DNA from: Anthoceros angustus
Taxonomy: Eukaryota; Streptophyta; Anthocerotopsida; Anthocerotales; Anthocerotaceae
Reading direction: 5' to 3'
Assembly: GCA_010909165.1 (NCBI GenBank)
Contig: VJWM01000103.1
Coordinates: forward strand, 310,001 to 374,000
Length of the DNA stretch: 64,000 bases
Shown: one piece after another, positions 36,618 to 47,904 of the stretch
Layout: every line of letters begins with the position of its first letter
Numbering within the stretch: the stretch's first letter is position 1
Notes under the pieces: generated by a model
Told to the model about the DNA's origin: nothing
What the model saw: only the letters and a program-made list of their open reading frames with translations
Databases searched by the model: none
Translations under genes and position numbers: made by a program

Positions 36618-37550
36618 CCCAAAATTTTTCAAGAAGTAAATGAATAAAAATGCCATGGCATTGATCCGCAAAAGTTTGCAAAATTGCAAGCTTCACATGA
36701 GGAAACAAAGACAACATTAAAGCTAATGCTATGAAAGACTTGAAGGAGAAGATGGATAAGGATGTGGATGATGTAAATAAAAATGCTCAAAGTCTTAAAG
36801 GGAAACTTGAAGCCTGGATAAAGCAAATCTTGCAAATCAGAAAGAAAAAGGTTGTGGAGAAGGCTCTATACGTATAGGACAAGGATGGCCATTATCGCAA
36901 CTTTGAAAAAGAAGTTGAAAGGATAATGCAAGACTTCAGAGGTTAAGAGAAACATTTCGGAAGACTACAGTGGAAATTGTGGAAAGACGGATTTTACCGT
37001 TACAGTCAAAAAGTCGATTTAAGCGACTATTGAACATCTTATAGATACTGGAGACAAGGAACAAATTTTTCAAAAAGCAATCCAAGAACAAGGACGGGGC
37101 AAATCTTAGATATCAATTCAAAATTCAAGAACGACACGACGTAAAGGATATTGAAAGGAAGCTTTTAGAGCCGCACCAAGTGTTTTTAGATATGGTTGCC
37201 CTAGTAGAAGCACAAGGAGAGCTTGATAATATTGAAACACGACTCTCAAAAAGCAAGTGGAGCATGTGACTCGGAACTGCAGCATTGAAAAAGTGAAAGA
37301 ATACCAAAGAGGGACAAGAAAATGTATGTGCATTGCTATTATTTTGTTGTTGATTATTGTAGTAATCGTGGTAGTCATTCCTACAACCTTGGAAGAACAA
37401 GAATGCCTAAATGTGATGGTAAGTGAAAAGATGAGAATCCTTTTCTTCATAAGCAAGACTTTCAAGTGAGATGAGTCCAATAGCTTTTGTATTATATTTA
37501 TATGAATAAAATATCTAATATTAATTTATTCTCGACGACTAACCGACCCC
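36618..37550 (+). pseudogene. Decayed tandem copy 2 of the syntaxin gene (5'-truncated)
   Basis: Homologous to the intact gene from codon about 47 (AAATTTTTCAAGAAGTAAATG) through the 3' UTR. Many one- to three-base indels break the frame; parts of the SNARE helix and the membrane anchor can still be read near 37130-37400. The left junction joins 3'-flank sequence (CCGACCCC) to the coding region at AAATTTTTC. Confidence 0.9.
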
Positions 37551-38490
37551 AAAATTTTTCAAGAAGTAAATGAATAAAAATGCCATGGCATTGATCCGCA
37601 AAAGTTTGCAAAATTGCAAGCTTCACATGAGGAAACAAAGACAACATTAAAGCTAATGCTATGAAAGACTTGAAGGAGAAGATGGATAAGGATGTGGATG
37701 ATGTAAATAAAAATGCTCAAAGTCTTAAAAGGGAAACTTGAAGCCTGGATAAAGCAAATCTTGCAAATCAGAAAGAAAAAGGTTGTGGAGAAGGCTCTAT
37801 ACGTATAGGACAAGGATGGCCATTATCGCAACTTTGAAAAAGAAGTTGAAAGGATAATGCAAGACTTCCAGAGGTTAAGAGAAACATTTCAGAAGACTAC
37901 AGTGGAAATTGTGGAAAGACGGATTTTACCGTTACAGTCAAAAAGTCGATTTAAGCGACTATTGAACATCTTATAGATACCGGAGACAGTGAACAAATTT
38001 TTCAAAAAGCAATCCAAGAACAAGGACGGGGCAAATCTTAGATATCAATTCAAAATTCAAGAACGACACGACGTAAAGGATATTGAAAGGAAGCTTTTAG
38101 AGCTGCACCAAGTGTTTTTAGATATGGCCGTCCTAGTAGAAGCACAAGGAGAGCTTCTTGATAATATTGAAACACAGCTCTCAAAAGCAGTGGAGCATGT
38201 GACTACTGGAACTGCAGCATTGAAAAAAGTGAAAGAATACCAAAGAGGGACAAGAAAATGTATGTGCATTGCTATTATTATTTTGTTGTTGATTATTGTA
38301 GTAATCGTGGTAGTCATTCCTACAACCTTGGAAGAACAAGAATGCCTAAATGTGATGGTAAGTGAAAAGATGAGAATCCTTTTCTTCATAAGCAAGACTT
38401 TCAAGTGAGATGAGTCCAATAGCTTTTGTATTATATTTATATGAATAAAATATCTAATATTAATTTATTACTGTACGACTAACCGACCCC
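37551..38490 (+). pseudogene. Decayed tandem copy 3 of the syntaxin gene (5'-truncated)
   Basis: Starts at the same junction as copy 2 and shares most of its indels, so copies 2 and 3 derive from one altered unit of about 930-940 bp. An open stretch at 37989-38408 still encodes most of the SNARE helix and anchor, then runs into a new C-terminus through a frameshift. No start codon fits a syntaxin N-terminus. Confidence 0.9.
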
Positions 38491-39114
38491 AAAATTTTTA
38501 TTGCATGTATAAAAAATAGGTCTTCACATATGTGAGATTTGGAGATATATAAGATGACTAACATCCCAATATAGCACAAAGGACACCACATAGATTTGCA
38601 GGTATATCAGTTTTATTTTCTTGATAACTTGTTTGGCAAGTTTAGTTTGTTGAAGTTTCAATCTCAAACATCTAAAAAACACGATGCAAGAAAGCTATAT
38701 TTTATTGAAATGCTTATTTGTCAGTCACGTGACCAATAAAAGCAATAAATCTCTTGGCCTTAAGGATTTTTTCATCTCTTCATTCTTCTTCCAAAACGTT
38801 CAATGAAATGTCCTCTCTTTCCGTCTAATGAATGTGCACTTCTCCTAATTGTTTGTTACTTATGCTAATGCTTTCTTGATATGGTATGCCTTAAATGCTT
38901 CTCATGTGATAGTTTTGGAGCTCTAAATCAATTTCAAACTTAAAAGGTTGATATTAGTGAAAGAAGAGGACAGTCGTAAATTTCAACGTCTTATTTGTAA
39001 GCATCCCCCTCCTTTTACCCAATGCATATCATATCTTTTATTCAAAGCCATTCCTCATGTACATTTAGTGTCTACTTTCTTTTTCAAAATTTGAAGACAC
39101 AAAATGAGTAAATT

Positions 39115-39459
39115 ATGATATTGAGCGATTTTCCACAGAAATTGAAGACAATAGAAATGGTTATGACTACTTTAAAAGGTTTGGCCAAGATGAAAGTGAA
39201 AGATGTTCCTGGACATCTTAAAAAGGTGGTAACCAAAGAAAACGTCAAACGATCAACTGGTTCTTTCTTACAAGGTTACTATGAGAAATATATTAAAACA
39301 GGGAGTATTCGTCCTCTTCATGATACTTTTATCTGTATAGGATTGTTTGCGTACGCTATAAATTGGCCTAATGAAATGCGACATATCAAACATCATGAGG
39401 AGCAAGAAAGACTTAAGAAAGAGGGTAAAGGCAAAGACCAAAAGGGCAAGAAACATTGA
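39115..39459 (+). CDS. Mitochondrial ATP synthase subunit f-like protein
   Basis: 114 residues, single exon, AT-rich codons like the nearby syntaxin. The core SFLQGYYEKYIKTGSIRPLH, a hydrophobic helix (FICIGLFAYAIN), then MRHIKHHEEQERLKK match the pattern of F1Fo ATP synthase subunit f: an aromatic YY.KYI..GSI motif, one membrane helix, and a basic K-H-rich tail. Subunit f sits in the membrane part of complex V. The N-terminal 45 residues are basic and amphipathic. An upstream out-of-frame ATG at 39104 ends after four codons. The family match is from pattern memory; orthology to named plant subunits is unverified. From 38491 to 39114 I see only AT-rich flank. Confidence 0.7.
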   Translation: MILSDFPQKLKTIEMVMTTLKGLAKMKVKDVPGHLKKVVTKENVKRSTGSFLQGYYEKYIKTGSIRPLHDTFICIGLFAYAINWPNEMRHIKHHEEQERLKKEGKGKDQKGKKH

Positions 39460-39609
39460 ACCAATTTATCTTGAAATAAGTAGGTAGTGTCTATGGCATA
39501 CAATCTTATGGCATACGTGTTTGGTTGAGGTTGGCACCAAAGTCTTGTTACCCACATGTGATACATTTTTTAACTATACAAAAATTCATATTATGGATAC
39601 ATCGCATAT

Positions 39610-39770
39610 CACATGCATCACATGCTTCGCCCACGGTTTGTAATGTGGAAATAGTACTCCATAGGCTAGATCACATGCTTCGCCCATAGTTTGTAACTCC
39701 ATAGACTAGATCACATGCTTCGCCCACAGTTTGTAATGTAGACAAAGTATTCCATAGGCTAGCCGAGCGA
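39610..39770. repeat. Direct repeat, three copies of a 45-60 bp unit
   Basis: CACATGCTTCGCCCA recurs at about 39620, 39672 and 39713. Each copy is followed by AGTTTGTAA and CCATAG.CTAG; the middle copy is shorter. Confidence 0.8.
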
Positions 39771-39930
39771 TAGGTAGCTTTTTTATAGTGAATTTGGAGA
39801 TTTCATGATATTTTTAAATATACCTTTTTTTAGTGAATTCGAAGACTATATAAATATTTCAATATATTCATCAAAATCCTGCATTGGGATTTTTATATGG
39901 AGTAATCTCTTAGACACTAACAACTCGCAA

Positions 39931-39944
39931 CCCTAAACCCTAAA
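39931..39944 (+). repeat. Two plant-type telomere units (CCCTAAA)2
   Basis: CCCTAAACCCTAAA occurs once, isolated. Two units are too few for a telomere; this may be a telo-box promoter motif or an old repair scar. Confidence 0.6.
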
Positions 39945-40564
39945 GTCTACATGGTGTTTACATGGGCCCGGGGGATGAGGTGCTAACACGTGGCCCAGAA
40001 AGACCTGAAGCTGAGGATGGGTGAAAGCCCATCCAAACACTGATGCGTCCCGAGGACGCTTAACTGTGGGTTCCAATCATCTGCATGTCACTCCTTGAAG
40101 GGAGGACTTAGGGTACCTTTTAGACGGGATGGATAAACGACACACTGGGTTATGTGGGCACATTTCAAAAATACCAAGTTGTGCACGAGGCTCAAGGCTG
40201 TGGTGATCCACAATTCATGGCCATATCTTCAGTGACGATGAGGGAACCCGCGGCGAGCTCGAGTCGGATTCAGAAACCTGGTGCTGCACACGCGCATGAA
40301 TTCAGCTGTGAGATCGCTGCGTTTCAGAGTTTCAGTCTGCTCAAGGTCGGAGCATAGAACAATGATACTTATCGCCTGATCTGGACAGCTGGGTGTCCTC
40401 CACAGAAGTAACCATAACATAAAAAGCAAACACCAGGGAATTTGGGTATGGGCTGTGGCCCAACCTGACCTGGAGTGTCTGCCATTCCCCAAGGCCGTGG
40501 TGCTGGAGAATGTGAGCCTTCAGCCCCTTCCGCCCAAGGATCAAGAGTGTGTGCCAGCCATGTC

Positions 40565-41930
40565 ATAGTCCTAACTTCCGAAGCCATGGATGTTCTGTAT
40601 GGTTGCCAACCTAGATGTCATCACCTGGTGTGCCATAATCTCTGCTCTTTTTACGCACGAACAAGACAAGAAGGCCAAGCAGCTGTATCATGCGATGCGG
40701 AGATCAAGCGCAAGCCTAGTGGCCATGTGTTTGTAGCAGCCCTTCAGGCTTGTGCAAGGGGAGCAGACTTGAAATCTGGGCAGCCAGTGCAAGCTGATGT
40801 GTTGGCTAGGGGCGTTGAGCCTGATTTATTTGTGTGTACTAGTTGCTGGGTGGACATTCATGCAAAGAGTGGCAGCTTACAAGACGCCCAGAAAGTGTTT
40901 GATGGGCTTCTTCGAAAGGATGCGGTAACGTGGAATGCCATGATAGGAAAGATACTTCCAGGACATGGGTCAGGAAGCCCTTCAGTCGTTATAGTGCTGT
41001 GCTAGAAGAAGGCACGTCAACAGCCAATTCTGTGACATTCGTGTGCCTCCTGCAGGCATGTGCAAGGCTACTCTCAGCAGGATATAGAGCATGAAGCCCT
41101 TAGTCTTTATAATGCTATGCAAGAAGAAGGTATGGTTCCAGCAGAATCTATGACATTTGTACAGTGTCCCTCCTGCAGGCTTGTGCAAGTGTTGGCAACA
41201 CTGTGGAGCAAGGGAAGCAGCTTCATAACACATTAGGGAACAAGGACTTCAGGCTGATGTGTTTATAGCTAACAGTTTGGTAGACATGCACGCCAAGTGT
41301 GGGAGCCTAGAGTATGCTGACCGTGTATTTATGCAGCAGAGTGACTTGGAGTGCCTTGATAGCCAGATATTGTACGCAGGGTCTGGGGAAGAAACCCTTG
41401 ACCTTTACGGTGTTATGCAAGAAGAAGGTTTAGTTGCACCTAATTCTGTGACATCCGTTTGCCTCCTGCAGGCATGTCAAGTGTAGGCACCCCATCTTTG
41501 ACGAAGGGAAATCCAGCTTCACGCTCAAAGTAGAGAACTGCAGCTTCCGGCTGATGTGTTTGTTGCCAACAGCTCGTTAAATCTGTAAGACAGAGTGTGG
41601 GATCATAGAGGATGCTCGGGTCGTGTTTGACAGAGTTCGTGAAAAACACTCGGTGACGTAGACTGCCATGATAGCTAGGATATTCTTAACACGGCATGGG
41701 GCAAAAAGCCCTGGAGCTTGACAGGGCTATGCAAGATCAAAGCATGGCAGTGCCTGATTCTATAATATTTGTTTCCCTCCTGCAGGCATGTGCAAGTGTG
41801 GGTAGTCCAGGTTATGAGACGGGAAAGCAGCTCCATGCGCATACCAGAGAACAAGGGCTGCTGGCGGATGTGTTGGTAGCCAGTAGTTTGGTAGACATGT
41901 ATGCAAAGTGTCGCTGTGTAGTGAAGGAGT
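40565..41930 (+). pseudogene. PPR (PLS class) pseudogene
   Basis: Successive PPR pieces read in changing frames: DVITWCAIISALF near 40615, VFVAALQACARGADLKSGQP near 40730, GSLQDAQKVFDGL, KDAVTWNAMIGK near 40930, then SLVDMHAKCGSLEYADRVF near 41280, and ASVGSPGYETGKQLHAHTRE to SSLVDMYAKC near 41800-41910. Several stops and frameshifts and duplicated GCAAGAAGAAGG.TTAGT-type stretches separate them. No E or DYW domain remains. The early section resembles the N-terminal repeats of the intact gene at 18.8 kb (FVAALQACA..ADLESG). Confidence 0.88.
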
Positions 41931-42379
41931 CTCATCATCCGAATCTTGCTCCATATTTTCTGTACCGGCCAAAAGCGACTCCTGAGTACTTGTATTGGTG
42001 AAGATATGTACGGCTTCCTCCATTGTTCAGAGAGGGCATGCAGCACCAAAGCAAGGCAAGGTCTTGTCCGCAGCACCCACAGCACCCACAGCAATTCGGG
42101 CGGGCTAGGTAATGACGAGATTACCGGGACTTATGGATCCCGGGCGGTTGCAAAGGAACCAGAGTCTGCAACCCTACGAATAAAGGGCCTTTTTTTGGCT
42201 CGACTGCGACTTGGAAGGCACCGAAAGGGGACAGCTCTTCGCGGAAAAGAAGGCCAAAAATAAGGTCCCCTTCTTTTCGGAGTGAACAGCGAACAGCGCC
42301 GTTCACTTTGTCAGTCTTTGATGTGAAAGCCCATCAGCGGCTGCTCTCATCCGGCCCTTTCCTCCATCCCTCGGTATAT

Positions 42380-42695
42380 TCCATGGAAGCTTCTGAGGAA
42401 TCCAGAGTTGTGGGAGAAACGAATAAAATTGGACCCTGACCGCTTTGATCATGAGCCAAATCCGGACCTGCGAGAACCAGAGATGAGAATGGTTGTGTTT
42501 GGGCGAGGCCACGCTGGGCACCTACATGGTTCTGCTGGCTGTTTCCAGACGGATTCACTGCTTCAACTTGACAATCGCACCTGGCAAACCGTTCATTTCA
42601 CCCAAGAATGTGGATTGACGACCCCAATGAAAATTCATCTCCAGGCTTTTGGCAAACGTCGTCTGCCGGGAATATATGTCCCCTCACACTTGTCC
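42380..42695 (+). pseudogene. Cytochrome P450 C-terminal relic
   Basis: A frame starting near 42385 reads RNPELWEKRIKLDPDRFDHE, then EPEMRMVVFGRGH in place of the haem loop, and after a degraded stretch ends LQAFGKRRLPGIY, like the C-terminus of A-type P450s. The haem Cys is not visible. It differs from the P450 at 8.6 kb, so it comes from another gene. It lies 280 bp tail-to-tail with the dioxygenase at 42975. Confidence 0.7.
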
Positions 42696-42974
42696 GGAAC
42701 AGCATATATCTGTGGAGACGTTGAGACCACTTGTCAGCTTAGCTGCCCACCTCATCCCGGATAGAATACGACCCAAAAAATGCAAAGATCTCACAGCAAT
42801 GATCCCTAGATATTCTGTACTGCCAGCAGTCCCAGGAGAGCTGGCACAGGCACAAGAGGAAGGGGATACTGTGTCCTCCGCTTGGCTTTATGCTTCCCCA
42901 TAATACATGACCTCTTTGTAAATACATGTTACAGAAGCAGCATGTGAGCGCACACATCACACAAGCAGAATTTA

Positions 42975-44452
42975 TCAAGCTACGGCTGCACCATTCGCAG
43001 CGTCTAACCGAAGACTATCCAGGTGGCGCTTCCCTTCTATGAACTGGCCTCGATAACCTAAATATTCCTGGTAGGTGACGGCGCGGTACTGCGGGGGCTC
43101 GCCCTTGGTTGGGTGGGGGACCAGCACGGCATCCAGCTCGGGACGCAATCCCACCAACAAAGAAATGCGGTCTCCCACGGAACTCACGATGCCTCGGTGC
43201 AGCACGCTCTCGTACCTCCCGTTGCTGATGATCTGCACCGATAAGCCACGTAGAAACGAAATACAAGAATCAGCCACATCCGTGACAAGACATGAATGCG
43301 GGCATTGCAGGTGCGTTGGAAGTTGGCAGCCTACCTCCACAACATCCCCGGCGTTGACAATGAGAGCTCCAGGCACGGACTTGATGGTGAGCCACTCGTC
43401 GTTGTGGTAGATCTGAAGACCGGGCACGCCCAGCGTCTCCTGCAGGATGTTGAGGGCGCTGGCATCAGCGTGCGCGTTCAGGCCGATCACCTCCGACGGC
43501 CTCGAGCAGGGCGGGTAGTAGTTGGTAGCCCCTGATGCAATGTGGCAGAGGTCCCCCAAGTAGGAGGTCGGTAGGCCCAGGTTCTCGCTCATGATAGAGA
43601 GCAGAACGGAGCCCAGCTTTTCTACCTCGTCCTGCCACTTGACCACCTTTTCCCTGCAGAAAACGCCGCAGATTAAACAGGAACGACTTTAGTAGTGAAG
43701 ATCCAACATAAATCCATGTCATGCAAGCTTCAGCCATTCCCAGAAGACGCACTCCACAGCTGGAGAGCCCAAAGTGCGAGCGTACAGCAGTGCTGACCTG
43801 TAATCGGCAGGCGTCTTGGGCCACTCGTGCCCCTCCTCGGGCCCGTGGTACTTTTCATGGTGGTGGAAGAAGAAATCGCGCCACTCCAGCTCTGTCTCCC
43901 GGGGCCGAATGTTGAAGCGCCCGTATCCGGCGAAGTTGATCCCGGGCTGCTTCACCGCGCATTTCAGCTTCTCCTCCAGAGGCAGCGCGTAGAACTGGCG
44001 CACCACCTCCATTCCTTGCTCCATCACCGACGGATCTATCCCATGATTCACAACCTACAGCATCCGCACGGGTACCCAACCCAGCACCATGACATTCAGG
44101 ATTCTTGATGGGCAATCCTCCCGCGCTACTGAATCTCAAACCTGATCCCCACTGGAGTGCTAACCTGGAAGAATCCCCATTTCTCGCAGGCGGAAGCGAG
44201 CTGGGCGCGTACGTGCTGTTTGGCCTGCTCGTCGCCTGTAAGGTAGCCGGAGATGTCGATCACGGGCACCTCCTCCTCGGAAGCTGTCCGGAGGCTGGAG
44301 ACGACCGGCTTGGCCCGCAGGAAGCAGGCGGGCACCTCGCCTTTCTCGGCGATCAACTGGACGGGCGCTTTCTGGAAAAATTCCAGCGGCAGCTCGCTCT
44401 CATCACCGCCAGTCGATTGTAGCCTCTGAAGCTGAGCCATGTCCAGCGCCAT
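42975..44452 (-). CDS. 2-oxoglutarate/Fe(II)-dependent dioxygenase (DOXC class)
   Basis: Four exons (44452-44165, 44054-43798, 43653-43335, 43232-42975) join in phase to 373 residues. The N-terminal DIOX_N part has VPVIDISGYLTGD and VVNHGI. The double-stranded beta helix carries NYYPPCSRP, the iron ligands His243 and Asp245 (NAHADAS) and His300 (VLHRGIV), and the 2-oxoglutarate-binding Arg310-x-Ser312 (DRISLL). The enzyme is a soluble oxidase of the plant specialised-metabolism superclass that includes flavonoid and hormone oxidases; the substrate is not predictable here. The N-terminal phrase LPLEFFQKAPVQLIAEKGEV is shared with the partial gene at 63.7 kb, so the two are paralogues. A second ATG at 44440 is possible. 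Confidence 0.94.
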
Positions 44453-45007
44453 CTCTTCCTCCCCGACTTCCACACGGCTGCAGGAGCGTCCACCCTTGCT
44501 GCTGATAGAATGAGATCGAGATCTGTTGTCTGCATCAGCAGACGGGGCTATGTATCGGTGCAGATGGATCCACAGTACCTGCTCCTTCCCGACACTCCAA
44601 TAATTTGTACGCAAGCGTCCAGTCGTTGAATCAAGTCGTCGCTGCCAAACCTCTGAGAAGTGGTCAGCGGGGCGGGGTCCACTGCTGATTGACTGTGTCT
44701 GCGCTTTCGCCTCGCCTCCAACTTTGGAAGAATTGTTTTGTCAAAAGTACTAGTTACAGCACAGGGCGGTGCTGTAAAGACGGTGGGCCCGTGTTTAGTT
44801 TTATGTTTGATGTGCGGCTACGTGGCCCCGTCACCTGGTTGGGCTCCACCAACGACGCCCTTTTCGCAAGTTGGCTTGGCTCTGGCTCTGGCTAGCCGTA
44901 AAAATCAGGTGGCCAGGTGCGGGGCCCGCTGACTCCCAGGTGCAGAGCGGGCATGACCATGTAGTCCATACCCTCTCAATCTGCCATATGAATATGTATA
45001 TACCTCT

Positions 45008-45090
45008 GTATAACCCTCTGGCTCTCGCTCTGGCTCTGCCTCTGCCTCTGCCTCTGCCTCCGCCTCTGCCTCTGGCCCCGGCTCTGTTCA
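45008..45090. repeat. CTCTGC/CTCTGG hexanucleotide microsatellite
   Basis: About twelve imperfect hexamers lie 0.6 kb upstream of the dioxygenase ATG. They create long Arg/Gly or Leu/Pro frames on both strands that are not genes. Confidence 0.9.
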
Positions 45091-45487
45091 ACCTCCCGAT
45101 CGATCGCGCGACACCGAGTATATGTACATACACCTCTACTCTATTGTGAGCCTGCGTAATGAGAGTCCCATCTTGTAAATGTAGCGGAACGCACAGTACA
45201 TATGCCCGTGTGGGAGGAACAGCGGGCTTCTTATTGCCGTTCTATACGGGATCGGGAGCCCGTTGACGTTGCCGCTGTCGCCGCGCTCCCGATCTTCTCG
45301 GGAACGGGATCGCGGAAGCAGCGGCAGCGGGTGCGCAGCTGGCAGCGGGCGTGCGGCTGGGTGCCTCCCACAAGAGGCGGCTGGGGGCCGATTACACCTG
45401 TGTTCTGTGGGGTCTCCGTGCTGGGAGCTGGGAGTTGCTGCTGCGGCCTTCTTCTGGAGCCCAAAACCTTGGCCCTTGCAGCCCATC

Positions 45488-45526
45488 GGACGGGGACGGG
45501 GACGGGGACGGGGACGGGGACGGCCT
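45488..45526. repeat. GGGGAC hexanucleotide microsatellite
   Basis: Five to six perfect ACGGGG units. The surrounding region 45530-47140 contains no gene I can support; 46340-46470 is AT-rich. Confidence 0.9.
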
Positions 45527-47149
45527 GCAGCTTCGACCCCGTGCCGAGATGGTGGCCGCTCGGCCCACCTGCAGTACGGCTGCCTTTTGTGAAGCGACAC
45601 GAAATCTCTGCTGTACGTTCCGCGCAATAACTCGTCATGGCTTCATGACGCTTGAAGTGGAAGCGGCCGGCGTTCGGGTTCGGACCGCGCGGGTCTGTAC
45701 AGCGCGGTTTCCTCTCTTCACGCCGCACAAATCTGGCCAGCCATGGCTGTTTCACGCATGGTACCTACAATGCTACGTGCGAACGCCTAGGCTGGCTCCT
45801 TCCGCGCGGTGCCACCGTACACTCCATGGTTGTGACTACTGTATGCACAGCTGGAGCGCACCGGCAATAACAAAGAAAGAAAGACGAGAAAAGAATGTCC
45901 AGCAAAGACAAAGGGGGGAGATCCTTCGGTTCATGCAAAAGCTGGGCTGACTCTGCCGTCTGTGACGTGCAGTGTGCACCACTCCACGCCGGATGCTAAA
46001 CATACACACCGACTTGCCAATGATTTTTTAGTTTCAAATATCCTAACTAGCTGGAAGTATCTGGCATGGAGCACACGAGCTGCAGAAAAATGGCCCGGCT
46101 GAATAGGAGGGACTGGAGAGCCGGACTATGGCGCGCCGTTAGGGCCACTTCGCATGTAGGCGGACTTAGGCCGGTGAAGTCGAACAAGGTTTTAACGAAC
46201 ATCACGTCCAAAGTGACGTCACTTAGGCGGTTGCGGTTTCGGGCCTACACGTCCCCGTTGTAAGTTGTAAGAGTGATCATTTTGCCGTCATAGGCTTTGC
46301 AGTGTCTTGACCTCTTACCGGCACCTTGATCTCGGGGCTTGGGAGACCTTTGTACTCATTTCAAGTATATTTTTTATTCTTTATAACATATTTATTATAT
46401 TTCATAAATTTTATTTTTAATCACTGATTTTTTATTGTGTTATATGATGAAAATGAGGCGCATCATATCAAGCATTGTTGGACTGTGTCCATGATACGAG
46501 CTCATGCATCTTTGATCCAATATTGATGACTTGAACCAATTATAACATGTACTACAGTAAACCTAGGGTACGTGATATGTGGATATTATACAAGCACATA
46601 GCGGATGAAAGAAGGATTATCCAAATTTTCAGGTTTGTACCAATTAGAAGATGTAGCAATAGATATCAATGGGCACCTTATTCAAGAGTACATAATTGGT
46701 GATGCAAGACCCCCTTTATTGCCTTGGTTAATAGTTTCCATTTCCCGAGCATGGATTGTCATCGGAGTTTGATTCCTTCAACTTTAAACGTTCTATCATC
46801 AATAACATCCAACACAGTATGAAAAAATGACTTTAATAGTGTCTCTCGGGATAGGGGAAGGGGTTTGTTTTCAAACTTGTTTTTTGGCCACAAGATACCA
46901 GCACTAACATGTCGGATTTCGCTAATTTCAACCTAATGGAAAACTATGGCCATGCATCCGCACAAACGTAACAGCCAAATGCGACGAACGTCCAACGCAC
47001 AAGTTGAAACGTGCAAATTGCTCTTTGGGGTTTTTGATAGGGCCGGAAAGCTACACTCATTTCGTACATAGAAAAAGCGCAAATATCATTGAAACTGCAA
47101 ACAAGCAATAAAAAACAACAGGGTGAACTTTACTTAAACAAGCTAAACT

Positions 47150-47720
47150 AGCACAATAAGTAGTTTGTGTAATGATGCGCCGGACGTGGGGTTCCTGCAA
47201 TCGACAAGGCGATGAGCGGAGATAAAAATTCCTGAGAGTGCCTAGCATGAACAAACAGATAGTAGAAATCCACAGTCTACAAGTAGAAAGTGTGCCAGAC
47301 GTCCGGCACACAAGCATTTTTCTACACCGTAACACCAAAGGCAAAGCAGGCACACTCTATTAAAGGCCAACCCACCAAAAATGATAGCTCCCCATCTCAA
47401 AATTAATTCATCCCCAAGCTACTTAACTATGGAGTTCTTATCTCGAAAGGTCTATACCCTAAGGAATGTTATTATGCCATATTGAAATAAGTAATACATG
47501 TAGGCAATGCACCGGACATCTAACACACAAGGAGCAAACAAAAGTTGGCGCACAAGCGCTTTTTTACTCCTTCTCTGCCAGATGGCCGATGCACAATGTT
47601 TTCTGCGCCATAAAAGCAAAGGCATAGCACACACACTCCATTTAGGGCCAAGCCACCACAAAAGATAGTTCCTCATCGCAGCACTTATCCAAGTTTTTAT
47701 CTGCAGTGTTCTTATCTTAG
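47150..47720. repeat. Diverged direct repeat, two copies
   Basis: Two copies about 310 bp apart share the order: GCCGGAC/ACCGGAC, CACAAGC.TTTTT, CACC.TAA.A.CAAAGGCA, GGCACACTC/ACACACTCC, AAGCCACCA-like and GATAG.TCC. Each holds small TCCGG-containing palindromes. Confidence 0.55.
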
Positions 47721-47904
47721 GAGGTCTATTTGAAACCCCATTCTAGGAGTTGAACATGTTGCATGTAAAAATAATCCATGTAAGAATGCGTCCGGATGTC
47801 CGGCGTAAGTTTCTGCAGACCCGCGCTAATGATATCTCCCTCTGTCTTACACTCTTTCGATAGAGTTCTAGGGGCTATGTACGCACTTGGTGCCACACGA
47901 GTGG

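Noticed and set aside
39931-39944. Telomere-type CCCTAAA units
   Set aside because: Only two units, inside ordinary sequence; not a telomere or a chromosome-fusion site by itself.
35330-39960. AT-rich block as an organelle DNA insertion (NUPT or NUMT)
   Set aside because: Its genes are a nuclear-type syntaxin and an ATP synthase f-like protein, not genes of plastid or mitochondrial genomes.
35330-39960. AT-rich block as contamination from a non-plant organism
   Set aside because: The syntaxin matches plant SYP13 features (GCG.G..TDR, PWKNKxA tail) and joins plant SF3B4 sequence without a visible break; kept only as something to test by read depth.
44831-45627. Arg/Gly-rich and Pro-rich frames on both strands
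   Set aside because: They arise from the CTCTGC and GGGGAC hexanucleotide microsatellites.
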